Assembly: GCA_033032175.1 (NCBI GenBank) | Contig: CM065304.1 | Location: 28,154,653 to 28,218,652, forward strand | Length of the DNA: 64,000 bases | Source: Saturnia japonica | Lineage: Eukaryota; Arthropoda; Insecta; Lepidoptera; Saturniidae | Reading direction: 5' to 3' | Shown: piece by piece, positions 35,041 to 45,702 of the stretch | Position numbering within the stretch: position 1 is the first letter of the stretch | Layout: every line of letters starts with the position of its first letter | Position numbers and translations under genes: made by a program | The notes under the pieces: model-generated | Told to the model about the DNA's origin: nothing | Seen by the model: the letters and a program-made list of their open reading frames with translations, nothing else | The model's database searches: none

Positions 35041-35136
35041 AGAACATAGTTGGACCTGATCCAACTGATATGATGTCAGTGCCCCCGTGGTCTATTAAAG
35101 TGGCTAAGATATGTCAACCACATCTTGACTATATGG
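35041..35136 (+). CDS. SCYL2: SCYL2 exon: activation-segment region
   Basis: The 96-nt exon has acceptor TTTCTACAG and donor GGGTAAGT. It starts with two bases completing a codon begun in the preceding, unfound exon, and ends with one base of the next codon. The protein contains 'NIVGPDPTDMMSVPPWS', then 'KVAKICQPHLDYM', in the position of the activation loop of the kinase fold. The last base pairs with CT of the next exon to give the Ala of the APE motif, which supports the join. An AG two bases further in could be an alternative acceptor but would break the frame. Confidence 0.9.
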
Positions 35137-35408
35137 GTAAGTTATCTATTTATTTTATTTGACTTAATAACATTTTAATCAGGGTTGGTAAAATCACGAT
35201 TTTTTCAATTAATCTAAAAATTATGCTTTTTAAAATTAAATCCTTAAAAATGATATTTTCGATTTAAAAAACTTATAGTTTGAGTGAATATTGCACAAAA
35301 CGAAACGGAATATTTCTGTACGATATTTTGTAAACTTCACTAGTCATACGGTTACGATCTTTCTTTAAAAAAATGTGTCTGAGAAAGAGGAACAGTAAAT
35401 AACATATC

Positions 35409-35656
35409 GAATATTGAGGCAACTATTTAGGGCAATAGCCTCGTCAGTTTCCGTTGAACAAGTGTTTTCGTTATTTGGAATTGTGCACACAGAGTTTTGT
35501 GGTACTCAACAAGTTACTCAACCGTCTGGTAACACAAAAAGCCGGAAAATCACTCCCCTCAGTTCGCAGTCCCTTCCACCAGCACCGTCAAGTTCTGCAC
35601 CCTCCAAACCCGTAAACCAAACATGCGTACAAGCGCGATGCGTTAGTTTAACGTAA
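35409..35656 (+). pseudogene. Relic of a hAT transposase C-terminus
   Basis: The frame reads 'FRAIASSVSVEQVFSLFGIV' then 'HTEF'. This resembles the conserved hAT dimerisation segment (A-S-S-x-x-V-E-R-x-F-S). The following Ser/Pro-rich frame to 35656 is not recognised. No terminal repeats were found. It lies in a SCYL2 intron, and the flanking exons join in phase without it. Confidence 0.45.
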
Positions 35657-36158
35657 TTTTTAATAATCATTATTTTTTATCTATTAAATTATAAAATTTG
35701 TAAACTTACAAGGTATAATTATTAAGTATATTGGCAATATAGTCAGTTATAATATCTCTTCTTAATCTCAAAAGAATCATACTTCTTGCTTTATACACAA
35801 CGAAGTTAGAGGGGGTCAAAAATGCCGTGTCGCTTCGGAAAAAGGATGGTAGTTACGGTCGTGACTTACATTCGACTTCGCGGGGGCACTGCCGTGTTCC
35901 CAGATATTATGTCATGTACAATATCATAGTTAATTAATTACAATTCACAAATATTGCGTCGAAAAGATTTAGAAGTAGACATTGTTCAAATTACATTTGA
36001 TTATAACACCAAAAACAAAAAAACCGAGTTGGTTTTTTTTTAATGGCTCTTTTGAAAACTATGACTAAATGAGTTACAATTTTGTTCATATTGGGTATCG
36101 ATTTGCAATCAGGGGTGTTTTTTTAAATAATATTATCAGAATATTAATAAATGTTTAG
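35657..36158. other. SCYL2 intron, nothing recognised
   Basis: AT-rich apart from a GC-richer patch at about 35820-35910 without an ORF. Confidence 0.4.
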
Positions 36159-36304
36159 CTCCCGAAGTGCAAATAACTGGCCAATGCAACATACTATCAG
36201 ATATGTTTTCTCTGGGGCTCGTCATCTGCGCAATTTTCAACAACGGTAAACCAATAATACAAGCAAACAACAATCCTGTACTGTATATGAAGCAAATTGA
36301 ATTT
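36159..36304 (+). CDS. SCYL2: SCYL2 exon: APE motif and C-lobe core
   Basis: The 146-nt exon has acceptor AATGTTTAG and donor GTAAGT. Joined to 35136 it gives 'YMAPEVQ', the kinase subdomain VIII APE motif, followed by 'SDMFSLGLVICAIFNNGKP', the alphaF helix region with its conserved Asp and Gly. It ends 'NNNPVLYMKQIEF' in phase 0. This is the strongest family signature in the window for SCYL2. Confidence 0.95.
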
Positions 36305-36938
36305 GTAAGTATGAGTTTATATTACCTTAATCTAATTCTATTTTTTTTATCTGCACTCGATTGGAAACGTAAAATTATCTTTTCTTATATCTTTTAGTTT
36401 CTTATTGTAGTACTATCTCTTTCAATCTGAAAATATGTCGATCCGTTTATTGTGTGTTCTCAGAAAGCTTCATTTGTGAATGCGTTAAACTTTTAATCAT
36501 GTTCGACAAAGGGTGTCATTATTAACATTTAACATAAGCAAAAAATATCATTGACATGGTTTATTGCAAATGTTTTTGTTATTGTTCAGTATGTCTTGAG
36601 ACTTATGACTGACAACCTACACGATGTTTTTAATTTATGATCAACAAGTATTTATGTTTCATTATTAATTATATATAATAATATATTACACGTTGTTTGT
36701 AAATTTACTTAGAATTGTAATGAAAGAACATTTAGGTAGTACTTATATTGACTACTCATCTTTACATTACCGAGTAATTGCGCGAGCCGTTACATTACAA
36801 TCAATCTAATGTCATTGTAAACTATCGATTGATTGTTAAATTCTTCTGCTGTTAGGTCTAAACCAAATTAAATTTAGCGAAGGTTCTGGATTTGTAGATG
36901 AGAAAGGTTTAGTGGATACATTTATACCATTCCCACAG
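36305..36938. other. SCYL2 intron with a decoy acceptor
   Basis: A CTGTTAG acceptor at about 36848-36854 is followed in the needed frame by an immediate stop, so the acceptor CCCACAG at 36938 is the one used. Confidence 0.6.
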
Positions 36939-37069
36939 TTGGATCATCAAGTGCACGCAGTTCTACCACGAGTTCCAGTTGGTTTGCAGGAGGCGGTACA
37001 GAGACTCTTAGCCCGTGATCCGCATTCCCGTCCGAGCACTCAGTTGTTGCCACTCATCAAGTATTTCAA
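36939..37069 (+). CDS. SCYL2: SCYL2 exon: end of pseudokinase C-lobe
   Basis: The 131-nt exon has acceptor TTCCCACAG and donor GTAACG. It encodes 'LDHQVHAVLPRVPVGLQEAV' and 'QRLLARDPHSRPSTQLLPLI', the last helices of the kinase fold. The conserved Arg in 'SRPS' corresponds to subdomain XI. It ends with two bases of a Lys codon completed at 37677. Confidence 0.93.
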
Positions 37070-37297
37070 GTAACGTCAATCACTTTTTAACAGATTTTAC
37101 GTTTACCTCAAAACAATATGTATAAATACAATATTAACTTTATATTTTTTAAGTACATATGAATTTGATTATTTTAAAGTATTAAAAAAACCTCTACGCG
37201 ACTTGAGCGTAAGTAACTGTAATCTTTTTCCAGCGGAAATGACATTCAGTAAAATCTTTTACTTAATTATTATGTTTCTCTTTATTTTTATAAGAAC

Positions 37298-37560
37298 TAG
37301 CGGTCGTCAAATGATCGAAATTCGATCAGCGACTTTTTAATTATAGACTATTTTCTGTTTGACATTTACAGTATGAACCTAAACAATGAATATTTTCATA
37401 TATTAGTAACAGATAATAAAGATAAATTTTAGCTTTCTGCACTCCTTCTCCATATAAACTTTAACCATTCCAAATCTCACAGACTTCCGTGCACGCGCAA
37501 TAGGTACACTTAAAAAGGAATCCTAAGTTTACTTCTCACGTATTAATATAATAGTAATCA
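37298..37560 (+). repeat. Dispersed repeat family 2, copy 1
   Basis: Blocks GACTATTTTCTGTTTGACA, TATTAGTAACAGATAATA, TTTTAGCTTTCTGCACTCC and CAAATCTCACAGACTTCCGT recur in order at 60285-60640 and, inverted, at 63405-63640. It has no ORF. The ACTAGCGG start hints at a Helitron-like end. Confidence 0.7.
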
Positions 37561-37676
37561 TTTTATTAAGAAACTAGCATCAATACGTGATTTATTTCAA
37601 CTGTCAAATCGATATTGACGAGAACTAATTAACGTAAGTATATTTAGTAAATGTGTTTCTTTTTATCTTTATATAG

Positions 37677-37800
37677 GTGTCAAAATGAGCCAGCCATACA
37701 AGCGTTGCAATTCCTAGATGTGATCACATTGAAGGACTTCAAACAAAAGGATAACTTTTACTCCAATATTCTCATTGATGCTTTACCATTTATTCCCAAG
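37677..37800 (+). CDS. SCYL2: SCYL2 exon: start of HEAT-like region
   Basis: The 124-nt exon has acceptor CTTTATATAG and donor GTATTC. It completes a Lys codon and continues 'CQNEPAIQALQFLDVITLKD', 'FKQKDNFYSNILIDALPFIP' and K. The pattern 'LQFLD...KDNFYSNILIDALPFIPK' matches the first HEAT-like helices after the kinase domain in SCYL proteins. It ends in phase 0. Confidence 0.94.
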
Positions 37801-38766
37801 GTATTCATTACAGTGACAATAATTAACAATTGTCCGTGCCAGCACTGACGCGCTACTGCAGTTTAATCTTTAAGAATGATTGACTAGGAATTAATATAAA
37901 ATAGTAACAATTATGAAATAAAAATATAATAAAATAACAAGATATCACTGTCAATCACGTGATGATTCATACTACAATAATAAAGATAAAAATTTCGCAA
38001 TGATAGGAAGAGCCGACATTGAAAGATCAAAAACCTTTTCACATTAAACATAACAAGTTCACTTTTTGTTGATATTGCTCCCAATCTACATTACGTACAG
38101 CGGGCTGTATGTAGGAAAATAAATTCTTAACGATTAAACTCCAAATATACAAACATTATGACGTAATCTTGGTTGAGTTCTTCAATAAATTAAATTATTA
38201 TTTCTAGCAGAGCAACTTTAGATCTTTTTTTGTAATTAGCGTACATTTATTTAATATTTATATACATGTTTATAAAAATGGATGTTTCTTAGTTTGTTTA
38301 TCTCCCATGTGTTTCTACACCATTAATCCGATTGTGTTGAAACTTTGATGAGTTGTGCGCACACCCGCAAAGTTTCTGCATTAGTAAAATTAGTTTACAA
38401 AATGTGGCGCGGGAGTCGTTTCAATACATAAATGTACATAAAGATATAGTTTCCGTGTTTTGTATGTAGTTTTCAAGGTTGAATGCGAGGAAGTATCTTG
38501 CCTACATTTCACAGCACTTTTCTGTAGAGGCTAGCTAAGCAGTGTTATATATAAAAATGTATATTTATATTTTCGTGTTCTATCTGTTCGCGCGTCGTTT
38601 ATCCGATTAAGTTATCCGTAATTAAAAGGGAGTAGGATATGTGCAAAATTCGACTACAAACACACTTATTGACGCAAAGTAGAATGCTTAAAGTTGGTTT
38701 TAATCTTACATGAATTATTAATTTATGGATATTACTTTAAAAACATTAATTTGTTATTTAAATATT
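37801..38766. other. SCYL2 intron, nothing recognised
   Basis: AT-rich. At about 38300-38480 it has the look of an old dispersed repeat ('TTTCTACACCATTAATCCGA'), without an ORF. Confidence 0.4.
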
Positions 38767-39215
38767 ACTAGCTGACCCATGCGAATATTTCGCACATTAT
38801 AATACAATGTAAACAATGAAACTAACAGCTGTCATGTCAGTTCAAAAGACTGTTAATAGATGACATTTTATTTGAATATACATATTTTCATTAGGAATTG
38901 GTATTACGAAATTAGTGTGGTATCATATCACTCATAAAACATTATTTTTTTACTATTTATTTTATAAGTAGATACGGCATTGACGCTCTTTACATGCAAT
39001 GGTTAATGGTGGGCAATTGCCGTCAGTTTACTTTAGACGTGATACCGGCGTGAGCGAGAAGAAACTTTTGTCCTTTTTTGACATCAGAGTTTCCGTCTTA
39101 CGCTGTGTTTCCCTATCTCTTTTGTTTCAACATGCTGATAACAAAATTTGTACAGTGTTTAAATTTCTTTTAGTGAGAGTATTGCATATCTATTTATAGA
39201 ACGTCATTGATTTTG
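38767..39215 (+). repeat. Helitron-like repeat, uninterrupted copy
   Basis: It starts ACTAGCTGACCCATGCG. It shares its first 90 bp with 11590-11720 and its later part with 34366-34720. The segment ATGGTGGGCAATTGCC shows the empty site corresponding to the LINE insertion at 34413. Confidence 0.55.
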
Positions 39216-40124
39216 ATGAATAATAAACAGACATATGATGTTGCCAGGAAAAATACCTTTGAAGAAATATGTACATGATTCCTAATTAATACCGTAACCA
39301 TCATAGAGTTATATAAGAAATTTCACTTCTTAAATAATTTTATTTAACTTATCCATAAATACGATTTGCTACCTACGTCAATGTAGTAGGTAGACTCTTT
39401 GTTAACATTTTACGTGTCAAAACAGATCCTATCGATGTTATTTGGACGAGGAGTCTATTGTTAACATCTCCCGTCCAATATCCATTACATAATTGTAAAT
39501 CTCTTTGCGTCAGACATCCTTTTGGATGAGCCTTCAACTTGATTAGTATTTGAAATTTTTAATAATTAGATAAACTTCGGGTGAAAATGACCTTTGGCAA
39601 TGTGGAATATAAAACTTATAAAAGTATTTTAGGTTAATTAAGTAATTGTTGTTATTTAAGTTGATTACCTAATTTATGTTTTCTGATACTATCTTAGTTC
39701 TGCTTTATATTATTTTTCAAAAGTATGTTAATACCTCTATTCTTAAATAAACAATATTGCAGAAGTGTCTAGCTTAAGTCTAAACTTTAACATTTTTAAG
39801 CAAATTATTTGAGGATAAAAATTGGAATATTTCTATATAATGCTTAGAGATGAAAATGAAACTCCAGTCATAGAACAAAAAATCGTCTACTTTGAAATAG
39901 AACTGTACATATATAATTCAGAAAGCTATGCTATCAAAAATTATATACAAGTGGACCAGGATTTCAGCAACTGGGCCCTTTAGTTAATTAAATGTACATT
40001 TAGGGATAAAATAAGAAAAATGATAGAAGTCCAACAAATTTTTATTTGACCGCTGTGCCATGGTAATGTAGAAAATACATATAATTATTCGCAGCTTCTT
40101 TCAATTATATCAATATTTTTGTAG
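39216..40124. other. SCYL2 intron, nothing recognised
   Basis: AT-rich. Two GTAGACTC/GAGTCTA-type blocks each followed by TTGTTAACAT (about 39390 and 39450) form a small direct repeat. Confidence 0.4.
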
Positions 40125-40270
40125 AAACTACGCTGGCAAAATGTCTGGCCCGCACTCAACATGGAAATCAAAACCACTGAGATTTTTACACCTGCATTGC
40201 ACCCGGTCATGTGGCTTACTAATGAAGCTTCACCAGATGAATTCCTTCACTATGTCATGCCAACTATAAA
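40125..40270 (+). CDS. SCYL2: SCYL2 exon: HEAT-like repeats
   Basis: The 146-nt exon has acceptor TTTTTGTAG and donor GTGAGT, phase 0 start. It encodes 'KLRWQNVWPALNMEIKTTEI', 'FTPALHPVMWLTNEAS' and 'PDEFLHYVMPTIK', helices of the SCYL HEAT solenoid. It ends with two bases of a Lys codon. Confidence 0.94.
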
Positions 40271-40444
40271 GTGAGTATTACTACTATTCTAAGTTTTCAA
40301 TGTAAGTCAAACCTATACCAACCCATAATATCGCAGTTAAGTGGCTTTATATTAAGTCTTCTTTAAAGATACAATTGAAAAAAATCTGCTAAACTTCTTT
40401 TATATATCTGATTAAAGTTTTGAATTTAATATTATTTTTTTTAG

Positions 40445-40598
40445 ATTATTGGTCGGTACTTCAAAAACAGTTGAATGCACTGTCACTATTTTGGAAAATA
40501 TGCATATTATCTTGAGAAAAACTCAAAAAACTGAAGGAACCGCTAATGTTATACCGTTGCTGTATGAATCTCTTGAAAGTAACACAAATCAAATACAG
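40445..40598 (+). CDS. SCYL2: SCYL2 exon: HEAT-like repeats
   Basis: The 154-nt exon has acceptor ATTTTTTTTAG and donor GTCAGT. It encodes 'LLVGTSKTVECTVTILENMH', 'IILRKTQKTEGTANVIPLLY' and 'ESLESNTNQIQ', matching the family region 'ILPMVYRALEAPSIQIQ'. It ends in phase 0. The downstream in-frame codons to 40658 are intronic. Confidence 0.93.
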
Positions 40599-41245
40599 GT
40601 CAGTAATACAGGAGAAAAAAGACATCTTTATAGAAATGGACAACCAAGATTTTTGTAAATCTAAACTCAACGCACCCTACACTTCGCACCTATTATGAGC
40701 TAATTCTAATAAATAATTAGGTATATACTGATTGTTTTCGAAACAAGGAAACAAAATGTTACGATTTTTTACGATAAAAATGGTGGCTGCTTTATATTTA
40801 TATAAAGGCACCCCAAAATTTCGTTCGTACCACAGTTTTTGGTCATTCGAATATGCCAAGTGTAGGTGAAGTGTTAATACCTTAATATGTCAATATTTCC
40901 TTGATACTTACACCTACAAAGAAAAGTATAGGTTTTCGAATGTTTCAAATTACCAATTCGTCTCTAACTGATCTATAACTAAACTCAAGATGAAGCTTTA
41001 CCAAGTAGAGGATACGTACATATATATTATACATACTCCTATCGCTAATTGTACAGTGATTAGAATACATTGTAAAACAGGTATCATCAACAAAGCTTTA
41101 AACTTTAACATGAAATTTGATAATTTTGAAAAATACGTTTTTTATAAGTTTTGGTAAACATAATTTATAAAAAATAACAATAATAATTTGTCTTATAGAA
41201 CTGATTATTGGCATATACAATAACATACATTTTAAATTATTGCAG
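40599..41245. other. SCYL2 intron, nothing recognised
   Basis: AT-rich sequence ending in the acceptor AAATTATTGCAG. Confidence 0.5.
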
Positions 41246-41495
41246 ACGGCTTCCTTAATTGCACTCCAAAATGTGTGCGAGCTAATTGAAGACAGAATCT
41301 TGCATGGCGTCGTTCTCGGGAAAGTCAAAATTATCGTCGAAAAGAACATGAGCGATGTAAAAATAATCAGCCTTGTTCTCTGTTTCTTTGAGAAAGTGCT
41401 GGGCCGACTCGATAGGTGCCACGTTTTAGAACACGTTATACCAACTCTACTGACCATGAAATTTAACGATCCTGACATCATAAATCGTGTTGTTA
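41246..41495 (+). CDS. SCYL2: SCYL2 exon: HEAT-like repeats
   Basis: The 250-nt exon starts in phase 0 and its donor GTAAGT leaves one base. It encodes 'TASLIALQNVCELIEDRILH', 'GVVLGKVKIIVEKNMSD', 'VKIISLVLCFFEKVLGRLDR' and 'CHVLEHVIPTLL', continuing without a gap from the previous exon. These are amphipathic helix pairs of the HEAT solenoid; the family equivalent is 'VRVNSLVCLGKILEYLDKW'. Confidence 0.94.
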
Positions 41496-41743
41496 GTAAG
41501 TATCGTTATATATTATTTTGCAACATACACGATAATATAAATTTATTTATTTTTATGTAATTATTTGATATTAATGTTAACTAATTTGATAATTGTCCTT
41601 TTTATAAGTTAGTTTCTCCGTAAGCGACTTTAATTTACAATTTTGCTCATGCGATTGACACTGGCGATGCGTGTGTATTTCGTTCTGATTGTACTATTTT
41701 GTTTTTTTTTTTATGACATTACCATATGTAACACTTATTACAG

Positions 41744-41880
41744 AACTATATAAATCCATGCTCATGGAAAAAAATTTCGGGCTAACTACCAACGTGATGG
41801 CGACAAAGATGATACCATCACTCGCTCCGCAAACTGTCAACCCTGCTTTGAATGTTGATCAATTTACCAATCTCATGGAG
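41744..41880 (+). CDS. SCYL2: SCYL2 exon: end of HEAT-like region
   Basis: The 137-nt exon has acceptor CTTATTACAG and donor GTACAT. It completes a Lys codon and encodes 'LYKSMLMEKNFGLTTNVMAT', 'KMIPSLAPQTVNPALNV' and 'DQFTNLME'. This parallels the vertebrate 'KKLGITKEQLAGKVLPHLIP' region. It ends in phase 0. Confidence 0.94.
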
Positions 41881-41961
41881 GTACATTATTAGTGACATTA
41901 ATTTTTTTATGTATATTTAAGCATATATTTTCAGCAAAATATTAATACGTTTTGAATATAG

Positions 41962-42214
41962 ATCCTTTATAATATGCTTGACAACATTGAGAAAAATCAA
42001 CGCTGCCAGTTCAAGCTAGATGGCACGGCTCATGCCAGCCCGGATCGATACCGCAAGTTCCGCCATCAGATGAGCACAGATAATATGACTGCTCCACCTT
42101 TCAACATACCGAACCTGCGTGTCGAACAACGCAAAACGTCCAGCGCTGAAGATATGGCTCGCAAGAATTCCGTTAGTGGACCTCCCGGCGGATCAAGTGG
42201 TGGCGGATTTAAAA
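41962..42214 (+). CDS. SCYL2: SCYL2 exon: last helix and start of disordered tail
   Basis: The 253-nt exon has acceptor TTGAATATAG and donor AAAAGTACGT. It encodes 'ILYNMLDNIEKNQRCQFKL' and then a polar tail rich in R, S and G ('GPPGGSSGGGF'). Spliced, one base joins GT at 43200 to make Ser. Unspliced, the frame reads on for 17 codons to a TGA at 42265-42267, giving a possible short isoform. The mariner element starts only 17 bp after that stop. Confidence 0.9.
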
Positions 42215-42284
42215 GTACGTCTAATAAAAAAAATGCTCGTATCAATCCATACGTGCACATGAAGTGAAACTTCAGTGGGTTATA

Positions 42285-43041
42285 CATTCAGTCAAAAAAG
42301 TATCGGGAATATATGATTTGTTTATGGTTCCAATATCAGTTTTTTGTTTTGTTTTTTAATTGTTAGATTGGCACAACTATAACTTATTTTGGTGCGGAGT
42401 TTACGAGACGTGGGTTTACGAATTTGACATTCAAACTAGTCAACAAGCTTCGTAGTAGCGCCTTCCAGCTGAACCAAAACCGAAAAACCACGCCAAAGGC
42501 GATCAAAAGTCACAGAAATGTAGATTCATTTCTTTGACTATCGCGATGATGTGTACTCGTAATTCTTACCGGAAGGTCAAACGGTAAATAAAGTATATTA
42601 TATGAGTGTTATGCTACGTTTAAAAGAGCAAATTCTATGAAAAAGGCCAGATTTGTGGAAAGAAAATTCTTGAACTTTGCACCACGATAATGCGCTTTCG
42701 CACAAGGTCATCATTGTGAACGAACTTTTGACCATAAACTCAACAAATACCATCGAGCAACCACCATGTTCACCAGATATGACTCTAGCCGACTTCTTTC
42801 TTTTTCCTAAACTCAAATTACCACTTCGTAGCACCCGCATTCATTCGGCAGAAGACTTAAAGTAGAATTCGCGACGAGAACTGAACTCAATTGCGGAAAA
42901 GCGTTTAAAAAATGTTTTGATGATTGGATTATTCGTTGAATGAATGAAGAAGTATACTTTGAAGGCGATAAAATAAATTTGTATGAATAACTAACATATT
43001 GTGTATTATTGGCCTTTTCCCGGTACTTTTTGACAGAGTAG
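42285..43041 (+). mobile_element. Internally deleted mariner element in SCYL2 intron
   Basis: Inverted ends AGTCAAAAAAGTATCGGGAA (left) and CTGTCAAAAAGTACCGGGAA (reverse complement of right) lie next to TA dinucleotides. The interior from about 42440 holds the transposase C-terminal half in broken frames: 'HHDNALSHKVIIVNELLT' (second catalytic Asp) and 'PCSPDMTLADFFLFPKLKLP' (third Asp of the DD34D triad), then a 'KKCFDDWIIR'-like tail in another frame. At 757 bp it is little over half a full-length mariner (about 1.3 kb). Stops and frameshifts make it inactive. Confidence 0.85.
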
Positions 43042-43199
43042 TATGTACTTTTGGCACATATCAAACATACTATGTTCAGTGTTATACATTTATGCATAGA
43101 AAACATAACTTTACTGATCGTGCCCAAAGTAGTTTCACTTCAAAATTTTTATTACTTAAATTAATTCATTTTAATGTTTCTTGTGTCTTACTTATTTAG

Positions 43200-43459
43200 G
43201 TACTGGGATCGGACAATGGATATTTGGATCGAGCAACTCTACCAATAATGATAATAATTTCCTTCGAGTTAACAATACATATCAAAATCGTCGCCTCTCT
43301 GACAACACTCTAATAGCACCCAAAATTCGCATTGCGCCCTCTTGTGTTTCATCTCCTGGAGGCACTCCTGGGGGAGCTGCTGGATTACCTACGCGTCGAC
43401 ATTCTAGCATTGGCCCTCAGGAACGCCGCGGTTCAGCCGTAAATCTATCACCACCCACT
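43200..43459 (+). CDS. SCYL2: SCYL2 exon: Ser/Asn-rich tail
   Basis: The 260-nt exon has acceptor CTTATTTAG and donor GTAAGT. It completes Ser and encodes 'TGIGQWIFGSSNSTNNDNNF', later 'APKIRIAPSCVSSPGGTPGG' and 'RRHSSIGPQERRGSAVNLSP'. It is low complexity, as expected for the clathrin/AP2-binding tail. It ends in phase 0. The in-frame start at 43181 is intronic. Confidence 0.88.
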
Positions 43460-43643
43460 GTAAGTTCTAGATTTTTAGCACATCAATGCATGTATATAAA
43501 CAACTATCAACTTTCTGTCATATTAAAATGTACTACGTTTTACAAATGAAATATATGAGGCTGTAGAATGTTAACAGGATCACAGACGTTTGTACAGCGA
43601 CAGCATAATGATGAAAAGGTAGTGACGGTGGTTATTTTGGCAG

Positions 43644-43712
43644 GGCTACAAGTACAAGGGACGTGGCGGATCAGGCTCGAGTCTGTCCGTGCCGTCAGCG
43701 TCACAATGCGCC
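43644..43712 (+). CDS. SCYL2: SCYL2 small exon (23 codons)
   Basis: The sequence 'GYKYKGRGGSGSSLSVPSAS', then 'QCA', lies between the acceptor TTTTGGCAG and the donor GTAAGT. Both phases are 0, so it can be skipped or included without a frame change. GC content is well above the flanking intron. Confidence 0.8.
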
Positions 43713-44561
43713 GTAAGTGATGTGCACAACGAGCGCCTGCCTGTCAGCGTGACTCCTAATCCCACTGTTAAATGTCGACTTGGAACGGCTTAATATTGTA
43801 ATCTATTGCAGTTGTCTTCTTCCCATACTGACTGGAAGAGATAGTGTCTAATGTTCACATCATTCTCATACACGTAAACACCTGCACGAATCTGAATGAA
43901 CTTAAAATGTCAAACTTCACATATAGCGTCCTACTGTCTTTATCCAATCATTAGAATTTCATCGCATTGCATCACCAGGCTATTACTTCCATTCTCTTGA
44001 ACGGCCGACTGAACCTTCAAGAGAAAAACGAAGTGGTGCATGCTTGTAACCATTTTTGTGTTCTTGATATTCTGCGATGCATGAACGTCCCGCTGCGTTG
44101 GATGTGTCCGTCTAAAGCTGGGCTGGGAGATTGATGTCTCTCTTCTACTCCTCTGGATTCAACACCTGCATCTCACTATTTATCAAAAAGTTCAATAAGG
44201 TCCGAGGTTTCCGACACAAAATTAATATTATAGCATATTATCGTATATCGTTTTGTTACCATAAAAATTAGTAAGTCTCAAATTTCGTCTCAGTGTCTTT
44301 AATATAAATAGAAACTTCAGAAGTTATTTGTCATTACTAATTTTACGGCAGGAAAGAAATAGAATTTTTGAAGTGAAATTGGCTTAAACGCGTGTTCTCT
44401 AACATACAAAGACCTCAGCTCGGCAAGCTTTCTAGGTTAAGTAAATGTTTCGTGTTTGTCTAAGGGGATGTAATGCAAGTTAGAAAACATTTTTCATTAG
44501 GCTATGAGCCATGTGAACAGCGCTGTCTCATTTATTGTTTGCTATTTATTCTTCTACGCAG
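43713..44561. other. SCYL2 intron, nothing recognised
   Basis: A moderately GC-richer stretch at 43980-44170 has no long ORF and may be an old repeat. Confidence 0.4.
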
Positions 44562-44579
44562 CTTGCACGGGGCATGAAC
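44562..44579 (+). CDS. SCYL2: Candidate 18-nt SCYL2 microexon
   Basis: CTTGCACGGGGCATGAAC (six codons, LARGMN) is framed by a good acceptor (TTATTCTTCTACGCAG) and a consensus donor (GTGAGTATT). It is phase 0 at both ends, as are both neighbours, so inclusion keeps the frame. It was found by eye and has no homology support. Confidence 0.5.
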
Positions 44580-45118
44580 GTGAGTATTATTCAGTTGTCG
44601 TACGCCAATAAAAAAGAATAAACTCTTGTATTCTATTAGTAGGAATTCTTTAGTGACTTAGAAAATCAACCACAGCAGGATGTTGCCTTATTATATCAGA
44701 ACAAATCTGTAATAGAGTTTTAAAATTACCGAGAATCTGCAGAATAATCATTATGTACCTATTAGACTGCTATGAGATTCTATCTGGTAACAAACAGACA
44801 TATGGCAGCATCTCTGTGGTTAAAAGTAATTGTTCAAGGTAGACAATGTAGTTTCCGGGGTATTTATGAAATCATTACAAGCTTTATTCTTATAACGCTG
44901 TCCTTAGAAACCTGACCAATAAATAGATTAAGGTGAAGCATGCAAAATGTGAGAATAATTGAGTCTCGTTATATAAATAAAATGTTATATTATATATCTA
45001 TATATAAGTGTATTGTTTTTACTTAAAGTATATTTTCAGTTTTTTTTGTGAAAGCAAATTTTAAGGCTTTCTTCCAACATGGTTTTTTTTTTAATCTGAT
45101 CACATTACGTCATTGATG
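44580..45118. other. SCYL2 intron, nothing recognised
   Basis: AT-rich sequence with a TATA-rich run at about 44980-45010. Confidence 0.4.
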
Positions 45119-45702
45119 ACTAAGGCTGACATTTATAGACCGTACTCAGACTACACTCAGACTTGCCTTAAGTTCCGAAATTGAAATTTATAGTCGCAAG
45201 CTTAGCATTAGCTCAGCTCTGTCTGAGTAAAGTTCAAATCATCGAATTCGACGACTTACTGAAAACTTGGGTATTATACGAATAAAAAAATAGTATGACA
45301 TAATAGTGACGTAACAGTCACTTTATATACTTTTTAAATTATCTGTTATGCTTAATTCTCATTGGCGTATACTACATAGAAATGACTGTTTTTTACGTAC
45401 ACGTTTTGTTATTCCTCTTGTTTTCAGTTGTTTTTCGTTATTGGCTTGAAACGTTCATCTTTTTATTTTATGTACGAATAATCTGTCATTTTTACTTTAA
45501 AGCAATTTGTATACTATCAATTACACAATTTAAATTCTATTTTTGACAGTTAACAGAAATATCCTCAGTTAAAGCTAAGCTTTAAGCTTAACGTAACTCG
45601 ACTATAAATTCGAAACCTAAGATTGCGCTGAGTAAATACTTAGCGAAGTTTGAGCTAAGGTTGAACTAAGGCTGAGTACGCTCTATAGATTTCAGTCTTA
45701 GT
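45119..45702. mobile_element. 584-bp foldback MITE with about 125-bp inverted repeats
   Basis: The left end ACTAAGGCTGACATTTATAG continues to CGTACTCAG. It matches the reverse complement of the right end, ACTAAGACTGAAATCTATAG, also running to CGTACTCAG. Similarity resumes in the GCTTAG/GCTCAG, AAATTTATAGTCG and AAGCTTAGC-type blocks, giving arms of roughly 125 bp. The TTAGCTCA-like units are repetitive within each arm. The centre is AT-rich and has no transposase. Confidence 0.75.

Noticed and set aside
35520..35656. Ser/Pro-rich frame as an extra SCYL2 exon
   Set aside because: The exons at 35136 and 36159 join directly to form the conserved APE motif, leaving no room for an insertion. It belongs with the hAT relic or is random.
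36855..36938. Apparent upstream extension of the exon at 36939 (acceptor at about 36854)
   Set aside because: The frame required by the preceding exon meets a stop at once (GTC TAA), while the acceptor at 36938 gives a perfect family match.
40449..40658. Open frame running past 40598
   Set aside because: The last 20 codons lie beyond a good donor (CAGGTCAGT), and the protein continues exactly at 41246.
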